This document shows positions 57,594 to 64,000 of a stretch of DNA of 64,000 nt, piece after piece. Source of the stretch: Xanthomonas euroxanthea. Its GTDB lineage: Bacteria > Pseudomonadota > Gammaproteobacteria > Xanthomonadales > Xanthomonadaceae. The notes beneath the pieces are model-generated. The model had not been told where the DNA came from. It did no database searches and was given only the letters and a program-made list of their open reading frames with translations. The stretch lies in the NCBI RefSeq assembly GCF_900476395.1, contig NZ_UIHB01000001.1, positions 1,331,385-1,395,384 of the forward strand. The letters run 5' to 3'. The position numbers were made by a program, and so were the translations under genes. The first letter of the stretch is position 1; the number at the start of each line of letters is the position of its first letter.

Positions 57594-60020
57594 GTGGAAA
57601 CGAAATCGAAGTTGCCGGTCCCGGGCCGGGCATTGCTGCTGGTGCTGGGCATGCTGATCGCGCTGGTGGGGCTGGTCTTTCTGCTGGGTGGCGCAAGGTT
57701 GGCCAGCCTGGGCGGCAGCTGGTACTTCCTGCTGATGGGCCTGGCGACCGCCGTGGCCGGCGTGCTGATCGTGCTGCGTCGGCCGGCCGGTGCGCTGGTG
57801 TACGGCGCCGCCTTCGTGCTGACGCTGGTCTGGGCGCTCTGGGAGGCGGGGCTGGAGTTCTGGCCGCTGGTCTCGCGGCTGATGCTGCCTGCGGCGTTCG
57901 CCGTGCTGGTGGCGCTGGCCTGGCCGGCGCTGCGGCGTAGCCGGACCTTGCCGGCCGGGCGTACTGCCTATGGTGTGGCAACGGTACTGGCGCTGGCGGT
58001 CCTGGCCGGTATCGGCGGCATGTTCGTGCCGCATCCGCCGGTGGCAGGCGAGCACGGGCCCGGCATGACGGCGGTGCAGCCGGCAAGCGCGCAACGGAAC
58101 TGGTCCGCCTACGGCAATACCGATGGCGGCAGCCGCTTTGCTGCGCTGGACCAGATCAACCGCAGTAATGTCGGCCAGCTGGAGGTCGCCTGGAGCTACC
58201 ACACCGGCGAGATCGCCAACAGCGACGGCAACGGTGCCGAAGACCAGTTGACCCCGCTGCAGGTGGGCGAGACCGTGTTCCTGTGCACGCCGCACAACAA
58301 TCTGATTGCGCTCGACGCCAGCACCGGCAAGCAGCTGTGGCGGCGCGAGATCAATGCGACCTCGTCGGTGTGGCAGCGCTGCCGTGGCCTGGGCTACTTC
58401 GATGCCGATGCGGCGTTGCCGGCGCCGAGCGTGGCCAATCCCTCGCCGATCACCGCAGTGGCGGTGGCGCAGGATGCCAACTGCCGTCGCCGCCTGTTCA
58501 CCAACACCATCGATGGTCGCCTGATCGCGGTGGATGCGGACACCGGTGCGTTCTGCCAGGGCTTCGGCAGCAACGGCCAGATCGATCTCAAGGCCGGCCT
58601 GGGCGCTGCGCCGGATCCGTTCTACCAACTGACCTCGCCGCCACTGGTGGCCGGCACCACCGTGGTGGTGGGCGGACGCGTGGCCGACAACGTGCAGACC
58701 GACATGCCTGGTGGCGTGGTGCGCGGTTTCGATGTGGTCACCGGCGCGCAGCGCTGGGCCTTCGACCCGGGCAATCCGCATGATCGCCAGGCGCCGGCCG
58801 CCGGCAGCAGCTATGTGCGCAGCACGCCGAACGTGTGGGCACCGATGTCCTACGACGCGGCGATGAACACCGTGTTCCTGCCGCTGGGCGGGCCATCGAC
58901 CGATCTGTACGGCGCCGAGCGCACCGCGCTCGATCACCGTTACGGCGCCTCGGTGCTGGCGCTGGATGCCACCACCGGTGCGGAGAAGTGGGTCTACCAG
59001 ACCGTGCACAACGATCTGTGGGACTTCGACCTGCCGATGCAGCCCAGCCTGATCGACTTCCCCAACCAGGACGGCAGCCACACCCCGGCCGTGGTCATCG
59101 GCACCAAGGCCGGGCAGATCTACGTGCTCGATCGCGCCACCGGCAAGCCGCTGACCGAGGTCAGGGAAGTGCCGGTGAAAGGCTCGGATATTGCGCACGA
59201 GCAGTACGCGCCGACCCAGCCGCTGTCGGTCGGCATGCCGCAGATCGGCACCCGGCACCTGACCGAATCGGACATGTGGGGGGCCACCGCGATCGACCAG
59301 ATGCTGTGCCGCATCGCGTTCAAGCAGATGCGGTATGAAGGCCTGTACACCGCGCCGGGCACCGATGTGTCGCTGAGCTTTCCCGGCTCGCTGGGCGGCA
59401 TGAACTGGGGTGGCCTGTCGACCGACCCGGTGCATGACGTCATCTTCGCCAACGACATGCGCCTGGGTTTGTGGGTGCAGATGATTCCTGCCGACACCCG
59501 CAAGGCCGAGGCGTCCGGTGGTGGCGAGGCAGTCAATACCGGCATGGGCGCCGTGCCGCTGAAGGGCACGCCGTATGCGGTCAACAAGAACCGCTTCCTG
59601 TCGGCGCTGGGCATTCCATGCCAGGCGCCGCCGTACGGCACGCTCAGCGCCATCGACCTCAAGACGCGCAGCATCGCCTGGCAGGTGCCGGTGGGGACGG
59701 TGCAGGACACCGGCCCGTTCGGCATCAAGATGCATCTGCCGATCCCGATCGGCATGCCGACGCTGGGTGGCACGCTGTCCACGCAGGGCGGGCTCGTGTT
59801 CATCGCCGGCACCCAGGACTACTACCTGCGCGCGTTCGACAGCGGCACCGGCAAGGAGCTCTGGAAGGGCCGCCTGCCGGTCGGCAGTCAGGGCGGGCCG
59901 ATGACCTACGTCTCGCACAAGACCGGCAAACAGTACGTGGTGATCAGTGCCGGCGGTGCGCGGCAGTCGCCCGATCGTGGCGATAACGTCATCGCCTACA
60001 CCTTGCCCGACGCGCACTGA
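57594..60020 (+). CDS. gcd: Membrane-bound PQQ-dependent glucose dehydrogenase
   Basis: The 808-residue protein starts at GTG 57594 (METKSKLPVPGRALLLVLGM), with GAGG upstream. Five N-terminal membrane segments lie within residues 11-145. The periplasmic eight-bladed propeller begins WSAYGNTDGGSRFAALDQIN and has the tryptophan-docking repeats typical of PQQ enzymes (ALDASTGKQLWRREINAT, ATTGAEKWVYQTVHND). The catalytic Asp474 is in TVHNDLWDFDLP. It oxidises glucose and other aldoses to lactones in the periplasm and passes electrons to ubiquinone. PQQ synthesis genes are not in the window. The OprB porin gene 235 bp downstream would bring the sugar to it. Confidence 0.95.
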   Translation: METKSKLPVPGRALLLVLGMLIALVGLVFLLGGARLASLGGSWYFLLMGLATAVAGVLIVLRRPAGALVYGAAFVLTLVWALWEAGLEFWPLVSRLMLPAAFAVLVALAWPALRRSRTLPAGRTAYGVATVLALAVLAGIGGMFVPHPPVAGEHGPGMTAVQPASAQRNWSAYGNTDGGSRFAALDQINRSNVGQLEVAWSYHTGEIANSDGNGAEDQLTPLQVGETVFLCTPHNNLIALDASTGKQLWRREINATSSVWQRCRGLGYFDADAALPAPSVANPSPITAVAVAQDANCRRRLFTNTIDGRLIAVDADTGAFCQGFGSNGQIDLKAGLGAAPDPFYQLTSPPLVAGTTVVVGGRVADNVQTDMPGGVVRGFDVVTGAQRWAFDPGNPHDRQAPAAGSSYVRSTPNVWAPMSYDAAMNTVFLPLGGPSTDLYGAERTALDHRYGASVLALDATTGAEKWVYQTVHNDLWDFDLPMQPSLIDFPNQDGSHTPAVVIGTKAGQIYVLDRATGKPLTEVREVPVKGSDIAHEQYAPTQPLSVGMPQIGTRHLTESDMWGATAIDQMLCRIAFKQMRYEGLYTAPGTDVSLSFPGSLGGMNWGGLSTDPVHDVIFANDMRLGLWVQMIPADTRKAEASGGGEAVNTGMGAVPLKGTPYAVNKNRFLSALGIPCQAPPYGTLSAIDLKTRSIAWQVPVGTVQDTGPFGIKMHLPIPIGMPTLGGTLSTQGGLVFIAGTQDYYLRAFDSGTGKELWKGRLPVGSQGGPMTYVSHKTGKQYVVISAGGARQSPDRGDNVIAYTLPDAH

Positions 60021-60254
60021 CCCACCGCCCACGCAGGACCACGCCGGCATCTGCCTCGCGTGGTCCTGGAGCGGCCAACACACCGCGCGCGCCTGACGGC
60101 TGCGCACCGGCGTGTCAGCCGCGCTTGGCGCAACCCGACGGCCGGATGCCTGGCGCATCCGGCCAGCGGTCCCGTTACCGCAGCGGCGCCTGGGCATCAC
60201 CGCCCTGCATCGCCACCGCCGGCGGTGCACGCTGCCCCGACTCAGAGAACCACG

Positions 60255-61541
60255 ATGCATCGTCTGACTTTTTTCCCGCGCCGCAGTGCGCTGGGCTACG
60301 TCTTGCTGCTGGCACTGCCGGCCACCGCAGTCGCCGCGGGCGACACCACGCTGACCGGCGACTGGGGCGGGCGCCGGTCCGCCTGGGCCGAGCACGGAGT
60401 GAGCGTTCGCGGCGACTACGTGTCCGAGACGTTCGGCGTGGTGGACGGCGGCTACGAAAAAAACAGTGCGCGCTATGCGCAGCAACTGCGGGTGGGCGTG
60501 GATTTGGACATGGCCAAACTCGCCGGCTGGGACGGTGGCAGCCTGCATGTCACCATCAACGACCGCCGCGGCCGCAGCACTTCCGCCGACCTGGTCGGCA
60601 ATCGCTTCCCCATCCAGGAAGTGTACGGCGGCCAGTACACCCGCCTGAGCGAGTTCAGCTACGACCGCAGCTTCAACCAGGGCGGCACGTATCTGAAACT
60701 GGGCTTCTATGCGATGGGCAACCAGTTCGCCTCGCACACGCTGCTGGTGAACTTCGTCAATGCCGCGTTCTGCGCGCATCCGCTGGCGTTTTCGGCCAAC
60801 AGTGGCTGGTACAACTACCCGGCCGCGCGCTGGGGCATCGAAGGGGCGCAGCAGCTGACCCCGCAGCTCAACCTGCATGCCGGCTGGTTCCAGGTCAATC
60901 CGAATCTGGGCTTCGGCGCCCGTGACACCTACGCGTTCAAGCCGTTCGCCAGCGGCACCACCGGTGCGATCTTCCCGCTCGAATTCACCTGGAAGCCGGC
61001 CGCCTCGCGCTATCCGGGCGTGTACAAGTTCGGTGGCTATTACGACTCCTCGACGGTCGCCAGGCGTGGGCTGGATACCAGCCGCAGCACCGGACGCGAC
61101 GGCGCCTATCTCCTGGTCGAACAGAAGCTGCTCACTCCCGGAGCGGACGCCAGCATCGGCCTGACCGGATTCGCCCAGTTCATGGCCAGCGACCACGACA
61201 GTGCGCTGATGACACGCTGGTATTCGGTCGGTGGGGTGTACCAGGGCATTGGCGCACGCACGCAGGACCGCATCGCCCTGGGTTATGTGGCCGGCCGGAT
61301 CAATCATCGGCTGCTCGATGCACGCCGCGCCGAGTCGATCGATGCCGGCGTGCCGGCCGATTCGCCACTGGTCGGCCTGAGCGCTGCCGAAGAGCTCTAC
61401 GAGCTCGCCTATAGCGCGCAGCTCACGCCGTGGCTGATGCTGCGCCCGGACGTGCAATACATCGTCAACCCCGGAACCTACGCCTATACCCGCACGCACA
61501 ACGCACTGGTGGTTGGGCTGCAGGCCAAGCTCACGTTCTGA
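60255..61541 (+). CDS. oprB: Carbohydrate-selective porin OprB
   Basis: The 428-residue protein starts MHRLTFFPRRSALGYVLLLA at ATG 60255, with a signal peptide ending near TAVAAG; the open frame upstream has no secretory character. Mature blocks of the OprB family are LTGDWGGRRSAWAEHGVSVR, ARYAQQLRVGVDLDMAKLAG, AARWGIEGAQQLTPQLNLHA and RPDVQYIVNPGTYAYTRTHN, ending VGLQAKLTF with a terminal Phe. It forms a passive pore for glucose and related sugars. Its place after gcd suggests a sugar oxidation unit. The two genes do not overlap, so they may have separate promoters. Confidence 0.92.
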   Translation: MHRLTFFPRRSALGYVLLLALPATAVAAGDTTLTGDWGGRRSAWAEHGVSVRGDYVSETFGVVDGGYEKNSARYAQQLRVGVDLDMAKLAGWDGGSLHVTINDRRGRSTSADLVGNRFPIQEVYGGQYTRLSEFSYDRSFNQGGTYLKLGFYAMGNQFASHTLLVNFVNAAFCAHPLAFSANSGWYNYPAARWGIEGAQQLTPQLNLHAGWFQVNPNLGFGARDTYAFKPFASGTTGAIFPLEFTWKPAASRYPGVYKFGGYYDSSTVARRGLDTSRSTGRDGAYLLVEQKLLTPGADASIGLTGFAQFMASDHDSALMTRWYSVGGVYQGIGARTQDRIALGYVAGRINHRLLDARRAESIDAGVPADSPLVGLSAAEELYELAYSAQLTPWLMLRPDVQYIVNPGTYAYTRTHNALVVGLQAKLTF

Positions 61542-61717
61542 GCGCCACCTGCGCTGCAGCGTAGGGCGCCGTTGCCAGACCTCCAATGCGCACGGCGCGC
61601 ATCGGGCCGCTACCGGGCGCAGCAACGTGCGGCACCTGCGCGCGCATGACCTCCTACCTTTGCGCGTGCGCTGCAGCAACGCCTACCATCGACGTTTTGC
61701 CGTTGCGGGAACTCTCG

Positions 61718-63838
61718 ATGAAGCTGCGTCACGCCGTATTGCCCCTGTGTTTGCTGGCTACCTTGCCAAGTCTTGCCGCCGCGCGCGGATTCGATGTGCG
61801 CGACATGGTCGCGCTGGACCGGGTGTCGTCGCCCACGCTCAGCCCCGACGGCAGCGTGCTGGTGTTTGCCAAGCGGCAGGCCAAGAGCAGCAACGGCAAG
61901 CCGTCCACCGGCCTGTGGACGCGCAACCTGCGTACCCGCGATGCAGCGCCGCCCAGGCGGCTCACGCCCGACGGCTGGAACGTCAACAGTCCGGCGCTGT
62001 CGCCGGACGGCAAAACGGTGTATTTCCTCAGCAGTAAATCCGGCACGCAGCAGTTGTACGCACAGCCGATGACTGGCGGCACGCCGCAGCAAGTGACCGC
62101 GTTCGCAGTGGATGTGGACAGCTACAAGCTCTCGCCCGATGGCAAGCGCATCGCCTTCAGTGCCGGCGTGTTCCAGGACTGCGGCTCGGACCTGGCGTGC
62201 ACCAAGACCAAACTCGCCAGCGTCAAGAACGCCAAGGCCAGCGGCGTGGTCTACGACCAGTTGTTCGTGCGGCACTGGGATACCTGGAACGACGGCCGCC
62301 GCAATACGCTGTTCGTCGCCGAGCTGCCGGCTGCCGGCGCCAAGGCCGTGGTCGGCGCCTCGGCGATCAGCGCCACGCTGGCCGGCGATGCGCCGTCCAA
62401 GCCGTTCGGCGGCAACGACGACTACACCTGGTCGCCCGATGGTGCCAGCGTGGTGGCCAGCGTGCGCATCCCGCAGCCACATGGCCAGGAAGCGGGCAAG
62501 AACGCCAAGGCCGCCGGCAAGCCCACCGGCAACGACGAGCCGTGGCAGACCAACTTCGACCTGTACCGGCTGGATGCGTCCGGCAAGGCGGCGCCGGTCA
62601 ACCTGACCGCAGCCAACCCGGCCTGGGATGCCGGCCCGGTGTTCAGCAGCGACGGCAGGACGCTGTACTACCGCGCGATGAAGCGCCCCGGTTTCGAAGC
62701 CGACCGCTTCGGCCTGATGGCGATGGACGTGGCCAGCGGCAAGACGCGCGAGATCGCGCCCAAGTGGGACCGCTCGGCCGGTGAGATCGTGTTGAGCGAT
62801 GACGGCGCAAGCATCTACACCAGCGCCGACGACCTCGGCGAGCATCCGTTGTTCAAGATCGACATCGCCACCGGCACCCCGACCAAACTGGTCGGCCAGG
62901 GCGTTGTGCATGCACCGACGCTGGCCGGCACCACGCTGGCGTTTACCCGCAACTCGCTCAAGAGCGGCGACCAGGTCTTTGTCAGCGACGTGCAGGGCCA
63001 GGGCCTGCGTGCGATCACCCAGAGCGCCGGCGAGCTGCTGCCGGACGTGCAGTTCGGCGACTATGAGCAGTTCCAGTTCAAGGGCTGGAACAACGACACC
63101 GTGCACGGCTACGTGGTCAAGCCGTACAACTACCAGGAAGGCAAGACCTACCCGGTGGCCTTCCTGATCCACGGCGGGCCGCAGGGCAGCTTCGGCAACG
63201 GCTGGAGCAACCGTTGGAATCCCCAGACCTATGCCGGGCAGGGCTACGCGGTGGTGATGATCGACTTCCACGGCTCCACCGGCTACGGCCAGGAATTCAC
63301 CGACGCGATCAGCCAGCATTGGGGCGACCGCCCGCTGGAAGACCTGCAGAAGGGCTGGGCCGCCGCGCAGAAGCAATACGGCTTCCTCAACGGCGACAAG
63401 GCCTGCGCGCTGGGCGCCAGCTATGGCGGCTACATGGTCTACTGGATGGCAGGCAACTGGAACCAGCCGTGGAAGTGCCTGGTCGACCACGACGGCGTGT
63501 TCGACAACCGCACCATGGGCTATGCCACCGAGGAACTGTGGTTCAGCGAATGGGAAAACGGCGGTACGCCGTGGCAGAACCCGGCCGGCTACGAGAAGTT
63601 CAACCCGGTGCTGCACGTGGACAAGTGGAAGGTGCCGATGCTGGTCATCCACGGCCAGCAGGATTTCCGCATCCCGGTCGAGCAGGGCCTGGCCGCGTTC
63701 ACCGCGCTGCAGCGCAAGGGCATCGACTCCAAGTTCCTGTACTTCCCGGACGAGAACCACTGGGTGCTCAAGCCGGACAACAGCGTGCTGTGGCACGACA
63801 CCGTCAACAGCTGGCTGAAGCAGCATATCGGCCAGTGA
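61718..63838 (+). CDS. S9-family prolyl oligopeptidase-type dipeptidyl peptidase, secreted
   Basis: The 706-residue protein starts MKLRHAVLPLCLLATLPSLA at ATG 61718, with a signal peptide cut near LAAA; the frame upstream lacks coding character. Residues 25-430 form a beta-propeller with TolB-like repeats (SPDGSVLVFAKRQ, ALSPDGKTVYFLSS, KLSPDGKRIAFSAG). The alpha/beta-hydrolase follows, with Ser568 in LGASYGGYMVYW, Asp649 in IHGQQDFRIP and His681 in DENHWVLKP. The oxyanion strand FLIHGGPQGSFG is present. This matches S9C acylaminoacyl/dipeptidyl peptidases, which cleave dipeptides from the N-terminus of short peptides in the periplasm. Confidence 0.92.
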   Translation: MKLRHAVLPLCLLATLPSLAAARGFDVRDMVALDRVSSPTLSPDGSVLVFAKRQAKSSNGKPSTGLWTRNLRTRDAAPPRRLTPDGWNVNSPALSPDGKTVYFLSSKSGTQQLYAQPMTGGTPQQVTAFAVDVDSYKLSPDGKRIAFSAGVFQDCGSDLACTKTKLASVKNAKASGVVYDQLFVRHWDTWNDGRRNTLFVAELPAAGAKAVVGASAISATLAGDAPSKPFGGNDDYTWSPDGASVVASVRIPQPHGQEAGKNAKAAGKPTGNDEPWQTNFDLYRLDASGKAAPVNLTAANPAWDAGPVFSSDGRTLYYRAMKRPGFEADRFGLMAMDVASGKTREIAPKWDRSAGEIVLSDDGASIYTSADDLGEHPLFKIDIATGTPTKLVGQGVVHAPTLAGTTLAFTRNSLKSGDQVFVSDVQGQGLRAITQSAGELLPDVQFGDYEQFQFKGWNNDTVHGYVVKPYNYQEGKTYPVAFLIHGGPQGSFGNGWSNRWNPQTYAGQGYAVVMIDFHGSTGYGQEFTDAISQHWGDRPLEDLQKGWAAAQKQYGFLNGDKACALGASYGGYMVYWMAGNWNQPWKCLVDHDGVFDNRTMGYATEELWFSEWENGGTPWQNPAGYEKFNPVLHVDKWKVPMLVIHGQQDFRIPVEQGLAAFTALQRKGIDSKFLYFPDENHWVLKPDNSVLWHDTVNSWLKQHIGQ

Positions 63839-63845
63839 GGGGGCG

Positions 63846-63876
63846 ACCGGCACGCCGCCTGGAGCGGCGTGCCGGT
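63846..63876. terminator. Strong hairpin after the S9 peptidase gene
   Basis: A perfect 13-bp stem (63846-63858 with 63864-63876, loop of five) starts 7 bp after the stop. It has no T tract but could end transcription in both directions, since a minus-strand gene probably follows. Confidence 0.6.
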
Positions 63877-63936
63877 TGGTGGGCTGATGCAGCGTGACGG
63901 CCCGGCCTTCAGTGTTTCGACAGGCGCCGGGCTTGG

Positions 63937-64000
63937 TCAGTGTCGCTGCTGATCGCGCCTGGCCAACTGGCCTTCCACGATCTGCAGGATCTCCGCCACC
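63937..64000 (-). CDS. C-terminal tail of a minus-strand gene cut by the window edge
   Basis: Reading leftward from the window edge gives VAEILQIVEGQLARRDQQRH and a TGA at 63937-63939. The amphipathic helix and normal codon bias look like the end of a real protein, convergent with the S9 peptidase gene. Only 20 codons are visible, so the product cannot be named. Confidence 0.35.
   Translation of the reverse strand, partial: VAEILQIVEGQLARRDQQRH

Noticed and set aside
57504-61679. 1391-residue minus-strand ORF over gcd and oprB
   Set aside because: It covers two genes with clear catalytic and family motifs on the other strand; no start site or domain is present.
1-64000. CRISPR array, tRNA, rRNA, phage or transposase genes
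   Set aside because: No regularly spaced repeats with unique spacers, no tRNA cloverleaf or rRNA core sequence and no transposase motif were recognised; the tandem arrays here have no spacers.

Overview
The window is high-GC chromosomal DNA from a Xanthomonas-type gammaproteobacterium (Lysobacterales). The evidence is the gene content: a LexA2-ImuA-ImuB-DnaE2 mutagenesis cassette, a TonB-dependent receptor of the sugar-utilisation type, a rich set of secreted glycosidases and polysaccharide lyases, a membrane PQQ glucose dehydrogenase beside an OprB porin, and many short intergenic palindromic or tandem repeats. No tRNA, rRNA, CRISPR array, transposase or phage gene was recognised.

Layout. 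1-5445: the 3' part of a type I restriction-modification locus (hsdS tail, an FRG-domain gene, a 59-codon ORF, hsdR), which looks less GC-rich than the rest. 5698-7071: a small hypothetical gene and two tandem secreted paralogues. 7188-9647: a TetR regulator, a histidine phosphatase and an NAD(P)HX dehydratase. 9957-16082: a GH30 glycosidase, an SDR oxidoreductase, a DUF429 protein and a GH92 alpha-mannosidase, with intergenic repeats. 16373-20861: an AlkB-like dioxygenase, a cNMP-domain/thioredoxin-reductase-like fusion, an EAL phosphodiesterase and an HD hydrolase. 20901-24144: a UvrA2-like gene bracketed by two inverted copies of a 106-bp palindromic element. 24360-27322: a Tat-exported GH3 glucosidase and a DUF421 membrane protein.

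27408-39124 is an alginate (polymannuronate) utilisation locus. One tightly packed minus-strand operon reads PL6 lyase, PL17 oligo-lyase, MFS uronate transporter, SDR (probable DEH reductase) and GDSL esterase. Divergent to it are a TonB-dependent receptor and a GntR/FadR regulator. Together they would bind and import the polymer or oligomers, cut them to monomer, move the monomer across the inner membrane and reduce it.

39387-43320: a three-subunit molybdenum aldehyde oxidoreductase (Pao-like). 43595-46727: DUF763 and GIY-YIG-like genes, a cupin and a histone-H1-like protein. 46900-47150: a degraded doc toxin. 47227-53377: lexA2 with a palindromic operator, imuA, imuB, a 57-codon ORF overlapping both neighbours, and dnaE2. 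53649-63838: an OPT transporter, an outer-membrane MetA-like protein, glucose dehydrogenase, OprB porin and an S9 peptidase. The most unusual points are the FRG protein whose C-terminus copies the HsdR C-terminal module, the inverted element pair around uvrA2, the small ORF inside the mutasome operon, and the esterase within the alginate operon.
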